From contig OZ240214.1 in NCBI GenBank assembly GCA_965197575.1, forward strand, positions 4,464,001 to 4,528,000: a stretch of DNA of 64,000 nt. The letters run 5' to 3'. The DNA is from VXOI01 sp965197575 (lineage in GTDB: Bacteria; Chloroflexota; Dehalococcoidia; Lucifugimonadales; UBA3495). This document shows, piece by piece, positions 15,532-24,984 of the stretch. Under the pieces are notes generated by a model that made no database searches, was not told the DNA's origin, and worked only from the letters and a program-made list of their open reading frames with translations. Each line of letters starts with the position of its first letter. The first letter of the stretch is position 1. The position numbers and the translations under genes were made by a program.

Positions 15532-16245
15532 TCGCAGCTCTAGGTCGAGGGGCAGCGTTTCGGTCTCGGCGGCCTTGGGCAGCCTCGGGCCAACGGCGTC
15601 CCAGATTTCCTCAGCTATTTCGCTTTGGGAGCGCCGGGCGTCCAATATCAGCCAGGTGTCCCGGTTTTCCTCGGCAGTTGCCCTGTAGCCTGCGCGAACC
15701 AGGGCGTGAAAGTTCAGCGGTTGGTCCTCGAAGCGGCGGTGCCCCTCGACATCCTCTCTGCCAACGGCGTCGCTCCGGCCTCCCAAGTCCAGCGGAAGCT
15801 GCGCACTGACCCTGGCCAGCCCTTGCGCTGGTTCTATGTCGAGTAGGATGGTCAGGTCAGGAGACAAGCCGGACGTGGCGAAGTCGTTGAGCCGATGCAC
15901 TAGATCAAGCTCTATTCGCCGGCCGTAGCCCTGGTAGGCCAAGGACGAGGCGGCGAACCGGTCGGCGATAACGACGTATCCCCGTTCCAGGGCTGGCCGT
16001 ATCTCGTCGGCAACCAACTGTGCCCGGGCGGCCTCGAACAGCAGCAACTCCGCCTCTTTGGTCAGCGGCTGCTTGCTCTTGAGGTAATTGCGGAGGTACT
16101 GGCCCAAGTTGGTGGTGCCCGGCTCGTGGACCAGGACCGCCTGATACCCGTGTTCTAGCAGGCGCAGGCGCAGGCCCTCGGCCTGGGTGCTCTTTCCTGA
16201 CCCCTCGCCGCCCTCGAATACTATGAACAGGCCGCGGGACTTCAT
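15523..16245 (-). CDS. tmk: Thymidylate kinase
   Basis: 240 residues from the ATG at 16245, which overlaps the stop of the upstream lipoprotein gene as ATGA. Phosphorylates dTMP to dTDP. P-loop FEGGEGSGKSTQ, HEPGTTNLG (the usual REPGGT is altered to HEPGTT), ADRFAASSLAYQGYGR (DR(Y/F) motif) and the lid region around DAVGREDVEGHRRFE. Slightly longer than typical enzymes (about 210). Last gene of the minus-strand run that begins at pdxS. Confidence 0.92.
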   Translation of the reverse strand: MKSRGLFIVFEGGEGSGKSTQAEGLRLRLLEHGYQAVLVHEPGTTNLGQYLRNYLKSKQPLTKEAELLLFEAARAQLVADEIRPALERGYVVIADRFAASSLAYQGYGRRIELDLVHRLNDFATSGLSPDLTILLDIEPAQGLARVSAQLPLDLGGRSDAVGREDVEGHRRFEDQPLNFHALVRAGYRATAEENRDTWLILDARRSQSEIAEEIWDAVGPRLPKAAETETLPLDLELRLG

Positions 16246-18266
16246 TGAATGGTCCGGTACAGATAGCGGATGTCCCACAGGCCGTACAGGGTGGCCGTAT
16301 GGTTGCCGAAGATGTTGCGGACGGCCCCCAGCCGTTCCGACTGCGTCGTGTAGATGACCGGCACTTTCTCGGCAGCGATTTCCTGGGCGCGATGGTACAG
16401 GGCCACACGCCGGTCACGGTCCAGTTCCTGGCTGCCCATGACGTATAGGTCGTCGATTTCGGCTTCCCACTCCGTTGCCGGCTCCGTCTGGTTCGGGTGC
16501 CATAAGTGCAGGTCTTCGCTGCTGTGCCAGAATCCGATGCCGCTGTACGGGTCGCTCCCGCCCCCAAAGCCCACGACCATCGCCTCCCAGTCATAGGAAG
16601 CCGTCAATCGGGAGACTAGGTCGCCGAACTCGATCAGCTCGAAGTTGGCCTTGACGCCGATGTCCGCGAGGCCTTGCTGGATTAGCAGGGTGACCTGTTC
16701 CCGCACACTATTCCCGGAGTTGGTCACCAGCGAAAACTCGATGGCGTTGCCCGACTCGTCTTCGCGGATGCCGTCCCCGTCGGTGTCCAGCCAACCGATA
16801 CCGTCCAGGATTGCGTTGGCCTTGTCGATGTCGTATTCGTACCGGCTGACGTTCGGGTTGTGGAAGTCGCCCGCGGCCGGGCTGATAGAGGACCACTGCG
16901 GGTAGCCGAGGCCGTCCTGGATCTCGTTGATGATCGTTGTCTTGTCGACGCTGTGCGCCGAGGCTTGACGGAAGCTGGTGTTACTGAACCATTCCAGCTT
17001 CTCCGGGGAAACGTAAGGCTCGCCGGTGTCCGGGTCCGTTCCGGGGTTCATGTTGAATCCCAGGAACGTCGTCCCGAAGGTTGGGCCGCGCCGGTATAGG
17101 GTGAAGTTCAGGTCCTCTTGCAGTGGCTCCAGGGAGGCGAATTCCTCGCCCAATAGACCGTGATAGTCGGCCTCGCCCGACATGAACAGGGAGAGCTCGG
17201 CCTCGAAGTCGGGGACGATAATGTAGCGGACCTGGTCCAGGTACGGTAGGGTGTTGCCGGCATCGTCCTTCAGCCAGTAGCCCGGGTTGCGCTGTAGGAC
17301 GACTCGCTCGCCGAGCTCATAGCTTCCAATGGTGAATGGCCCCGTGCCTATGATTTCGGCGGGGTCGGTGTAGATGTCCCACGTTTCGGCGAACGTGCCG
17401 TCATCGACATGCTGCTCGAGGATGTGCTTCGGGTATACGGACGTGCCCATGGAGCGGAGGAAGGGGGCGAAGGGCACCGGGAGGACGACGCGGACCGTGT
17501 AGTCATCCAGCGCAGTGACGGTCATCTGCGCTTCCCGCCATTCGCCGCTGGCCGCGTCAGGAAACCGGAAGTTGAACGTCGAACGGCTGCTGGCCGGAAT
17601 GTCGTCGTTGTAGAGAATCCGGTTGAAGGTGAAATCAACGTCTTGGGCCGTGAAAGGCTGCCCGTCGTGCCAGGTTACGTCCTTCCGAAGGTGAAAGGTC
17701 CAGGTCAGGCCGTCATCCGAATGCTCCCAAGACTCCGCCAGCGCTGGCTCCACCTGATCGGTCAGCCATGAGATTTCGGTCAGTCCTTCGAAGAGGTAGC
17801 CCAGGATGGCCGACGACGATGATTCGTTGGTGATGGCAAGGTTGAAAGTAAGCGGCTCGGATATAGTGGCGAAGGTCAGGGCTCCGCCCGGTTGCCCAAT
17901 GGCGTATTCAAACCCCGCGGCGTTCTTCAAGAGTTGCCTGACCACACCCTCCTGAGGGGCAGACGGTTCCGTCGGCGCTGGAGATGGTGCGGGAGTCGGC
18001 GCCGGGGTTGGCGTGGGAGACGGCACTGGGGTTGGTGTAGCAGTCGGCGTGGAAATTGTCGTTGGGGACGGAGCCGGGGTTGGAGTCATAGTCGGCGACG
18101 GAGAGGGCGCAAGCGCCAGTGTTGGGGACGGCACAGGAGTTGAGGTCGGAGGCGGGTTGGTGGGAGGGGGCGTGGAAGTGCTCGCCGGACCGCCATCGCA
18201 ACCGATGATGAGAAGAAGCAAGGAGACTAATAGAAGGGCAACAAGCCATTTGGTATAGGAAAGCAT
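16242..18266 (-). CDS. ABC transporter substrate-binding lipoprotein, family 5 (peptide/nickel type)
   Basis: 674 residues. Lipoprotein signal: hydrophobic segment LLVSLLLLIIGC with the lipobox cysteine at residue 23. A Pro/Thr/Ser-rich tether of about 85 residues (PTPAPSPT-like repeats) follows, then the SBP_bac_5 domain (LTFNLAITNESSS, ALAESWEHSDDGLTWTFHLRKDVTWHDG, TAQDVDFTFNRI, GTGPFTIGSYE, ASAHSVDKTTI). Binds peptides or other small solutes outside the membrane for uptake. No permease or ATPase genes of the transporter are in the window, so it is an orphan here. Translationally coupled to tmk. Confidence 0.92.
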   Translation of the reverse strand: MLSYTKWLVALLLVSLLLLIIGCDGGPASTSTPPPTNPPPTSTPVPSPTLALAPSPSPTMTPTPAPSPTTISTPTATPTPVPSPTPTPAPTPAPSPAPTEPSAPQEGVVRQLLKNAAGFEYAIGQPGGALTFATISEPLTFNLAITNESSSSAILGYLFEGLTEISWLTDQVEPALAESWEHSDDGLTWTFHLRKDVTWHDGQPFTAQDVDFTFNRILYNDDIPASSRSTFNFRFPDAASGEWREAQMTVTALDDYTVRVVLPVPFAPFLRSMGTSVYPKHILEQHVDDGTFAETWDIYTDPAEIIGTGPFTIGSYELGERVVLQRNPGYWLKDDAGNTLPYLDQVRYIIVPDFEAELSLFMSGEADYHGLLGEEFASLEPLQEDLNFTLYRRGPTFGTTFLGFNMNPGTDPDTGEPYVSPEKLEWFSNTSFRQASAHSVDKTTIINEIQDGLGYPQWSSISPAAGDFHNPNVSRYEYDIDKANAILDGIGWLDTDGDGIREDESGNAIEFSLVTNSGNSVREQVTLLIQQGLADIGVKANFELIEFGDLVSRLTASYDWEAMVVGFGGGSDPYSGIGFWHSSEDLHLWHPNQTEPATEWEAEIDDLYVMGSQELDRDRRVALYHRAQEIAAEKVPVIYTTQSERLGAVRNIFGNHTATLYGLWDIRYLYRTIQ

Positions 18267-18323
18267 TGAAACCTTCTGTATTTCCGGTCTTGGGGGATGA
18301 CGAGGAAATATCGGCGGACCACC

Positions 18324-19949
18324 CTACACCCGGTAGAACAGGACGGCCCGCTCCGGCTCCCGGCCTTGGCTGACCGACGCTACGTTGTAGCGTTGGCCCA
18401 GCATGTGTTGGAGCCGCCGGATGTGCGAGCGTTGTGGCGCGAGTTTTACCGTGGCTTCCCCACCGAGGATGCGGTTTGCGGCTTCCTCCGCCTCTTGCAT
18501 CGCCTTGTCGATTGGCGCCCCGGCCGGCCGCTCGCCGAGCTCCGGCACCCGCCCGCCGTTGCGGCCCCACTCGGAGACCACCGTGCGCAGGAATTCCTGA
18601 AGCTGCGGCAGCGAGTTCTTGCGCAGAACGCAGACCGGCTTGCCGTTGGCCTCGGCGATCCTGACCAGTTGGGAGCCGCGCCGGTAGTGGGTCTTGGTGG
18701 TCAGCACCAAATCGGCCCGGCGTAGCTCGTTGACTACTTGCACCGCCGTACCGGCTTCCGCGGCGGCGGCTTCCAGCTTGTCGCGGCCCACGCCGAAGAG
18801 GAACACCCGGACTTCCGAGACCTTCTCCTCCTCTTCGTCGGCCGCTACGTCGGCGCTGGCCGGGGCGGGACGCCGGCCGTTGGCGCGGCCCTCGGGACGC
18901 CACGGGGCGGGCGTGTCCTCGCTGGTCCGGGCTTCGGTCTCCTCGTGCCGCACCGCGCCTAACTCGTCCAGCCAGCGCACTTCCGGAGATATGGGATAAC
19001 CGCGCAGCCACTGGTCCACCACCTGGGCTACGTTGTCGTGGACGGCCAGCCGCTCCCAGCTCTGTATCTCCACCACCACGTCGAAGGTGGGCGGCGCTTT
19101 CCGCTCCAGCACGCTCTTCTGGGTGCCCCGGTAGCGCGCCTCTTGGTCGCCGAGGGTCACGGTCTGGATGCCGCCGACCAGGTCGGACAGGGTGGGGTTC
19201 ATTATCAGGTTGTCCAGGGTGTTGCCGTGGGCGGTGGCGATCAGTTGGACGCCCCGCTCGGCGATGGTGCGGGCGGCGGTGGCCTCCTGCTCGGTGCCCA
19301 TCTCGTCGATGACGATGGCCTCGGGCATGTGGTTTTCCACCGCCTCGATCATCACCCCGTGCTGCAACGACGGGGTCGGCACCTGCATCCGGCGGGCCCG
19401 CCCGATGGCCGGGTGGGGCACGTCGCCGTCGCCGGCGATCTCGTTGGAAGTATCGACGATGATGACCCGCTTCCCGGCCTCGGAGGACAGCACCCGCGCC
19501 ATCTCCCGCAGCATGGTGGTCTTGCCGACGCCGGGCCGCCCCAGCAGGAGGATGTTCTTGCCGGAAAAGGCCAGGTCTTCGATCATCTTGATGGTGCCGA
19601 ACACCGCCCGGCCCACGCGGCAGGTGACCCCGATGGCCCGGCCCCGGCGGTTGCGTATGGCCGAGATGCGGTGCAGCGTGCGTTCGATGCCGGCGCGGTT
19701 GTCGTCGCCGAACTCCCCCACGCGGTCGATCACTGCCTGGAGATCGTCGGCGTCGACCTCCCGCTGGTCCAACGGCGCATCGCCGCTGACGAAACGGGCT
19801 TCGGGCAGACGCCCCAAGTCCAACACCACCTCTAACAACTCTTCCAGGTCATCGCGCTGCCGCAGCGCATCGGAGACCCGAATGGGCAACACATCGAACA
19901 CCAGTTCCAGCTCTTCTCGGACCGTGTCCAGCACTATCGCCAAGTTCAC
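18324..19949 (-). CDS. AAA-type ATPase with R3H domain (Ycf45/SpoIIIAA-like)
   Basis: 541 residues from a GTG at 19949 that overlaps the upstream stop as GTGA. The N-terminal half is an ATPase related to SpoIIIAA and chloroplast Ycf45: Walker A GRPGVGKTTML, VIIVDTSNEIAGDGDVPHPA, IGRARRMQVP, Walker B-like EAIVIDEMGT and QLIATAHGNTLDNL. A flexible charged linker (about residues 350-390) leads to a fold with VRVFLFGVGRDKLEAA and finally an R3H single-stranded nucleic-acid-binding segment (VKLAPQRSHIRRLQHMLGQRY). The cellular role of this family in non-sporulating bacteria is not established. Confidence 0.88.
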   Translation of the reverse strand: MNLAIVLDTVREELELVFDVLPIRVSDALRQRDDLEELLEVVLDLGRLPEARFVSGDAPLDQREVDADDLQAVIDRVGEFGDDNRAGIERTLHRISAIRNRRGRAIGVTCRVGRAVFGTIKMIEDLAFSGKNILLLGRPGVGKTTMLREMARVLSSEAGKRVIIVDTSNEIAGDGDVPHPAIGRARRMQVPTPSLQHGVMIEAVENHMPEAIVIDEMGTEQEATAARTIAERGVQLIATAHGNTLDNLIMNPTLSDLVGGIQTVTLGDQEARYRGTQKSVLERKAPPTFDVVVEIQSWERLAVHDNVAQVVDQWLRGYPISPEVRWLDELGAVRHEETEARTSEDTPAPWRPEGRANGRRPAPASADVAADEEEEKVSEVRVFLFGVGRDKLEAAAAEAGTAVQVVNELRRADLVLTTKTHYRRGSQLVRIAEANGKPVCVLRKNSLPQLQEFLRTVVSEWGRNGGRVPELGERPAGAPIDKAMQEAEEAANRILGGEATVKLAPQRSHIRRLQHMLGQRYNVASVSQGREPERAVLFYRV

Positions 19950-20857
19950 GCCTCCACCAGGGAAAACTGGCTTTCGGATACCGGTACCGCCACCGTCTTG
20001 ATCAACCTGGTATACTGGCCGGCCTCACGAAACCCCTCGCACTGCAACGCGCTCGACACGGATTCCTGGAATTCCGGCACCAGCCAGCTTTGTTCGCCGC
20101 CCTGTCCGAGCGCCAAGCTCAGCAGGGGGCGAATCAACTCCGGGTTTTCCGGGCGGGTCAGCAGGCTCCCGGAGCTGACGCCGCCGCCGATGATGTCTAG
20201 GCCCAGCCAGCCAACCAGGCGTCCGCGCTCCCAGGCCGTCCATGCCCAGCAGCGGTGGGCGGGGCTTGGCCTGCCGTCGCGCCACTGGTCGAAGGTCATG
20301 CTCGTCCCGGCCCGTACCGGCTGGGGGGTCGCCGCGCAATAAAGCTGGAATAGCGCGAACTCGTCCTGTGGGTGATAGGGCCGGATGCTAGGGTCGGTTC
20401 GTTCGCCGTTACCCGGCTGGCCGGAGCCGCGCAAGTGCAATTCCCGGAAGTAGGGGAAGAACCCGGTCTGCTGTGCCGCCGACGCTACCGGGCTGTGGGA
20501 AGCGACCCGCAGGAACACCCGCTCCGCCCCGTGCCGGCCCGCCTCCCGGCTCACGTCTTCCAGCAATTCCAAGGCGACGCCGGGCCCACCTGCCTCACTG
20601 GCGACGTGCAGCCGGTCGACCTGCCATGACCGCGGCCCCGACAGCATCCGGGCTGACGCCAACCCTCTCAGGCTCAGGCCATCCCACCGGGTGACGACGA
20701 TTGCGGCGTTGTTGTATAGCGACTGTTGCCACAGGCTCGCCTTGCGCAGCGGGCGCGAGCGATGGATGACCTCGGCGGGGAAGGCATGGTTGACGCCGCC
20801 GGGCGCGTTGGCTAACACGCAGCGCAGGGTGTCTCCCAAGCGAGAAGCGGTCGTCAT
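19946..20857 (-). CDS. GNAT-like acetyltransferase protein
   Basis: A 303-residue protein. The first half has a GNAT-like region (SARMLSGPRSWQVDRLHVAS, LELLEDVSREAGRHGAERVFLRV, AAQQTGFFPYFRELHL), and the second half looks like another degenerate acetyltransferase domain (SIRPYHPQDEFALFQLYCA, WAWTAWERGRLVGWLGLD, EGFREAGQYTRLIK). The canonical pyrophosphate-binding R-x-x-G-x-G/A is not clear, so activity is uncertain. It sits between pdxT and the R3H ATPase, overlapping the latter's start. Confidence 0.6.
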   Translation of the reverse strand: MTTASRLGDTLRCVLANAPGGVNHAFPAEVIHRSRPLRKASLWQQSLYNNAAIVVTRWDGLSLRGLASARMLSGPRSWQVDRLHVASEAGGPGVALELLEDVSREAGRHGAERVFLRVASHSPVASAAQQTGFFPYFRELHLRGSGQPGNGERTDPSIRPYHPQDEFALFQLYCAATPQPVRAGTSMTFDQWRDGRPSPAHRCWAWTAWERGRLVGWLGLDIIGGGVSSGSLLTRPENPELIRPLLSLALGQGGEQSWLVPEFQESVSSALQCEGFREAGQYTRLIKTVAVPVSESQFSLVEA

Positions 20858-20906
20858 TTCACGCCCTTCAGCTGTTTTCCCCTTCGGTCTGGACCTACGG
20901 AAATGG

Positions 20907-21482
20907 TCATCCTTGTTCCACGATGCTGATGAAGTACCGGTGGAAACGGAGATCGTTGGTCAATTCGGGATGGAACGCGGTGGCCAAAAGATTCCGTTGC
21001 TGCACCGCGATGGCACGGCCGTCTTCCAGTGACGAAAGGACTTCGACGTCTTTACCCACACGGGCCACCACCGGAGCGCGGATAAAGATGCAATGGAAGG
21101 GTTCCGGCCCCAGCGCCTCGATGGCCAACGACTGTTCGAAGCTGTCCACTTGACGCCCGAAAGCATTGCGCCGCACGCCTATGTCCATCAACCGCAAGGG
21201 GACAGGGTCCTGCTCAGTGATCTCTTGGGCCAGCATGATCATGCCGGCGCAGGTGCCCCACACGGCCCGGCCCTCACGGGCCATTTGCTCTACGGGTTCG
21301 CGCAGTTTATAGAGGGACATCAGGCGGCTGAGCGTCGTGCTTTCGCCACCGGGAATGACAAGCCCGTCCAGACCCTTCATCTGGTCCGGGAGGCGTACTT
21401 CCCGGGCCGCGACGCCGAGTTTTTTCAGGACTGAGATATGCTCGGCGAAGTCGCCTTGTACCGCTAAGACGCCTATTTCCAA
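20907..21482 (-). CDS. pdxT: Pyridoxal 5'-phosphate synthase glutaminase subunit PdxT
   Basis: A 191-residue class I glutaminase that supplies ammonia to PdxS. Motifs IGVLAVQGDFAEH, PGGESTT, the nucleophile elbow GTCAGMI, FIRAPVV, and the catalytic HPE in AFHPELTND. The start is a TTG at 21482, placing the family-typical (M)EIGVLAVQGD at the N-terminus; no ATG is available nearby. It lies 41 bases after pdxS in the same operon. Confidence 0.95.
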   Translation of the reverse strand: MEIGVLAVQGDFAEHISVLKKLGVAAREVRLPDQMKGLDGLVIPGGESTTLSRLMSLYKLREPVEQMAREGRAVWGTCAGMIMLAQEITEQDPVPLRLMDIGVRRNAFGRQVDSFEQSLAIEALGPEPFHCIFIRAPVVARVGKDVEVLSSLEDGRAIAVQQRNLLATAFHPELTNDLRFHRYFISIVEQG

Positions 21483-21523
21483 CTCGTCTTGCCGGTCTAC
21501 CCTCTATTATTGGCGCGGTGTGC

Positions 21524-22414
21524 TTAAAGGCTCCGCGGGGCCAGGAGGTCCGCCTCGGGGATGGACTTGGCGCTGATTCCTACCATCGGCTCGCCCAGGT
21601 CTTTGGAGACCTCGGCCAGTATCTTGGGGTCGTTGTAGTGGGTGACGGCCTGAACGATGGCGTGGGCCCGGCTCGCCGGGTCGCCCGACTTGAAGATGCC
21701 AGAGCCGACGAACACGCCGTCGGCGCCAAGCTGCATCATCAGCGCGGCGTCAGCCGGTGTGGCCACGCCCCCGGCGGCGAAGTTGACCACCGGCATACGG
21801 CCCATCTCCCGGGTCTGCTGGAGCAGGTCCAAGCTCACCCGCATATCGCGGGCCTCGACCACCAACTCGTCGTCGGGCATGGTCTGGAGCTTTCGGATGG
21901 CGTCCTGCACCGCCCGCATATGGCGGACGGCCTCGACGACGTCGCCGGTTCCGGCCTCGCCCTTGGTGCGGATCATCGCCGCGCCCTCGGAGATGCGCCG
22001 GAGCGCCTCGCCCAAGTCACGGCAGCCGCAGACGAAGGGTACCTTGAAGTCGTGTTTCCAGATGTGGTGAACCTCGTCGGCCGGCGTCAGCACCTCGGAC
22101 TCGTCGACGTAATCGACGCCGATGGCCTCCAGCACCTGCGCCTCGACGAAGTGGCCGATGCGCGCCTTGGCCATTACCGGGATGCTCACTGCGTCCATGA
22201 TCTTGCAGATGATTCCGGGGTCGGTCATGCGGGCGACGCCGCCGTCGGCGCGAATGTCGGCCGGCACCCGCTCCAAGGCCATCACGGCCACGGCGCCGGA
22301 CTCCGCGGCGATCTCCGCCTGCTCCGCATTCACAACGTCCATGATGACGCCGCCCTTGAGCATCTGGGCGTGGCCGCTCTTTACCGTGAAAGTCCCGGTC
22401 AGTAGGTCTACCAT
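21524..22414 (-). CDS. pdxS: Pyridoxal 5'-phosphate synthase lyase subunit PdxS
   Basis: 296 residues from the ATG at 22414, preceded by GGGAGG. Condenses ribose 5-phosphate, glyceraldehyde 3-phosphate and ammonia to PLP in the DXP-independent route. Diagnostic blocks are GGVIMDVVNAEQAEIAAESG, VMALERVPADIRADGGVARM, PVMAKARIGHFVEAQ, DYVDESEVLTPAD, GAAMIRTKGEAGTGD, FAAGGVATPADAALMMQLG and GVFVGSGIF. Full length. First gene of the minus-strand run. Confidence 0.97.
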   Translation of the reverse strand: MVDLLTGTFTVKSGHAQMLKGGVIMDVVNAEQAEIAAESGAVAVMALERVPADIRADGGVARMTDPGIICKIMDAVSIPVMAKARIGHFVEAQVLEAIGVDYVDESEVLTPADEVHHIWKHDFKVPFVCGCRDLGEALRRISEGAAMIRTKGEAGTGDVVEAVRHMRAVQDAIRKLQTMPDDELVVEARDMRVSLDLLQQTREMGRMPVVNFAAGGVATPADAALMMQLGADGVFVGSGIFKSGDPASRAHAIVQAVTHYNDPKILAEVSKDLGEPMVGISAKSIPEADLLAPRSL

Positions 22415-22525
22415 GACAGCCTCCCGCCGGAAGGGGCCGTCCCCGGCGCTTCCGGCACTATCCGCATTAACCGCCAGTCTGGTCAACATTATACGTGCCG
22501 CTATCAGGGTTATCAATCTGGCCTG

Positions 22526-22559
22526 TTTCAATCCTGTCTATCCTGTCCATCCATGTTAC
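22526..22559. repeat. Dispersed repeat family D (single copy)
   Basis: TTTCAATCCTGTCTATCCTG continues into TCCATCCATGTTAC. I recall this motif (in reverse, ACAGGATAGACAGGATTGAAA) from intergenic regions of many unrelated environmental bacteria; only one copy is present here. Confidence 0.5.
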
Positions 22560-22660
22560 AAAACCGTAAGTGTTCAGACTCGATGAGGTGAATTGAGCGA
22601 ATTCAACCGCTTCTGTGAAAAACGCTGGTGTCCGGGGCGCGATTGTGGCATAAGGGAACT

Positions 22661-24000
22661 ATGGAAACGGAAGTGGACCTGAACCAGGCGAGCCGGGAGA
22701 CGCTGCTGGAGATTATCGCCGAACTGCGTCAGCGGGTGGAAAGCCTGGAAACCCGGCTGTCCAACGGCGGGCCGGGGGCTGGGATGCCGGGCCACAAGCC
22801 GGCCGCCAAGCGCAGGAAGCCCGCAGCGGAAGAAAAGAAGCCGCGAAAGAAGCGTCCCCACGGCTTTGCCCGGCGGCGGATGGAACCCGCCAGGCGGGTG
22901 ACCCACGCCCCGGAGTCTTGCCCCGAATGCCATACCGCTCTCACCGGGGGATGGCCGCAGCGGACCCGGGAGGTCATAGACATTCCGGCAGTCCCGGCGG
23001 AAGTCACGGAGCACGTATTCATAGCCCGGACCTGTCCATTGTGCCGGCAACGGCGGCGGCCCCGGGGCCCTCTGAAAGGTCTGGCTGTAGGCCGCCAGCG
23101 CCTGGGAGCCAACCTGGCAAGCCTGATAGTGACCCTGCGGGAAGAGGCCCGGCTGCCCGTAAGGACCATCCACCCGTAAGGACCATCCAATGGTATCTGG
23201 GAAGGTTTCATCAGTTGAAGCTGAGCGTCGGGGCCATCGTCCGGGCCGTGCATCAGGTCGCCCGGCAGGCCGGGCCGGAAGTGAGCGAGTCGCTGGAGCG
23301 CATCCGTTCCAGCCCGGTGGTCCACGCCGATGAAACGGGTTGGCGGGAGAACGGGAGAAACGGCTACGCCTGGACCTTCAGCACTGCCACGGAACGGTAT
23401 TTCCTGCGCCGGGGCCGGGGCAAGGAGGTGGTGGACGAGGTGCTGGGCGACTCCTTCGAGGGGATTCTGGTCAGCGACTTCTACGCCTCCTACGACCACT
23501 ACCCCGGATTGAAGCAACGGTGTTGGGCTCACCTGCTGCGGGACATCCACAAGCTGAAGGCGCGGTACCCGGAAGACGGCGGGTTGGCTCAATGGGCGCT
23601 GGGAGTGCGGCGGCTTTAGGTCAAGGCCCGGGCTTGGGCGGCGGAAGGCAGACGGCCCCCGCCCCGGGGACAGTTGCTCTTGGAAGAGGGGTTGCTGGCG
23701 CTGTGCCGCCCTTTCCTGGAAGACCCGGTGGCAGTGCAAGCCCAGCTCTGCCGGCGGATTGAACGGCACATCAAGGAACTCTTTGTCTTCGTGTCGCACC
23801 CGCAGACGCCTTCGGACAACAATGCCGCCGAACGCAGTCTCCGCCACCTGGTGGTCAGCCGGAAAATCAGCGGCGGGACCCGCTCGGGGCCGGGCAGCGA
23901 CAGCAAAATGACCTTGGCGTCCCTCTTCGGCACTTGGCGGGCCAAGGGCCTCAACCCCTTCCTGGAAACCCGCCGGTTGCTCATTTCCCCTCAAGTCTGA
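22661..24000 (+). pseudogene. IS66-type transposase, broken
   Basis: N-terminal coiled coil (NQASRETLLEIIAELRQRVE), zinc-finger-like CPECHTAL...CPLCRQ, and the DDE domain with HADETGW, GILVSDFYASYDHY and PSDNNAAERSLRHL. The frame is broken by a 17-bp exact tandem duplication (23156-23189), removal of which restores PVRTIQWYLG, and by an in-frame TAG at 23617-23619 after GVRRL. Otherwise conserved, so inactivation is recent. Confidence 0.88.
23156..23189 (+). repeat. 17-bp tandem duplication disrupting the IS66 transposase
   Basis: Two exact adjacent copies of CCCGTAAGGACCATCCA. Deleting one copy restores the transposase frame at this point. Confidence 0.95.
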
Positions 24001-24008
24001 ACAGTTAC

Positions 24009-24984
24009 CGGCCGAGACCACCCAGGCCTTTCTGGGGGAGTCCCACAGAGCGTCCTGTATGACAATACCAAGCTGGCGGTGGCCAGGATATTGGGAGACG
24101 GCCGGCGCCAGCGCACCCGTGCCTTCACCGAGATCCAGTCCCACTACCTGTTCGACGACCGGTTCGACCGCCCCGCCAAGGGCAACGGCAAGGGCAAAGT
24201 GGAGGGTATGGTGGGCTACGTGCGGCGCAACTTCCTGGTGCCCATTCCGTCCTTCGAGAGCTTCGCCGCACTCAATGCACATTTGGAGCGGCGCTGCCTA
24301 GAGCGGATCGACGCCAAGCTCAGGGGCCATGCGGAGACCATCGGGCAGCGGATGGAGCGGGACCTGGATGCCCTGCTGCCATTACCGTCAGTTCCTTACG
24401 ACGCCTGCGACAGACAGCCTGGCTGGGTGAGTTCGCTGTCGTTGGTCCGGTACCGGACCAACGACAATTCGGTGCCCGTGGCCTATGGGCACCGGGACGT
24501 GCTGCTAAGGGGCTACGTGGATGAGGTAGTCATCAGCTGTGGGTCCGGAGTAATTGCCAGACATCGCCGCTCCTACGACCGGGACGACTTCGTGTATGAC
24601 CCCATCCACTACCTGCCGCTCTTGGAGCAGAAGACCGGCGCCCTGGACCAGGCGGCGCCGTTGCAGGGCTGGGGTCTGCCGAAGGAATTTGGCACACTGC
24701 GCCGCCTGCTGGAGTCCAGGATGGGCCGACAGGGCAAAAGGGAGTACGTGCAGGTGCTGCGTCGGCTGGAGACCTTTTCGATGAGCGAGGTGCGCTCCGC
24801 TGTCAAGGACGCCCTCCGGCTGGGCGCAGTCAGCTTCGACGCAGTTAAGCATCTGGTGCTGTGTCGGCTGGAAGGACGGCCGCTCCGGCTGGACGTGGAG
24901 CTGTATCCCTACCTGCCCCGGGTGAGAGTGAGCACGACCTGCACCAGGGACTATATGAGCCTTCTTTCCAGGAGGGCGGCATGA
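24009..24984 (+). pseudogene. istA: IstA transposase fragment (IS21 family)
   Basis: C-terminal portion only: SVLYDNTKLAVARILGDG, FTEIQSHYLFDDRFDRPAKG, KGKVEGMVGYVRRNFLVPIP and PGWVSSLSLVRYRTNDNSVP are characteristic of IstA. The catalytic core upstream is missing. The start of the fragment has a one-base frameshift in a G run near 24035 (QAFLG / GVPQSVLYD). Its TGA overlaps the istB ATG as ATGA, the normal IS21 arrangement. Confidence 0.85.

Larger units (their letters stand above)
22566..24008. mobile_element. IS66-family insertion sequence (ISBst12-like, single transposase), inactive
   Basis: The terminal inverted repeats begin GTAAGTGTTCAGACT (22566-22580) and end AGTCTGAACAGTTAC (23994-24008), with one mismatch over 15 bases. 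GTAA...TTAC ends are typical of IS66. No 8-bp target duplication is visible (ACAAAACC left, CGGCCGAG right), suggesting later rearrangement; the right end abuts a truncated IS21-like element. Confidence 0.85.

Noticed and set aside
22415..22531. N-terminal extension of PdxS
   Set aside because: Known PdxS proteins start near MVDLLTGTF; GGGAGG lies before that ATG, and the extension runs into a dispersed repeat.
22566..24008. Search for an 8-bp target duplication around the IS66 element
   Set aside because: Flanking octamers differ, so no duplication can be claimed; a later rearrangement with the IS21 remnant is more likely.
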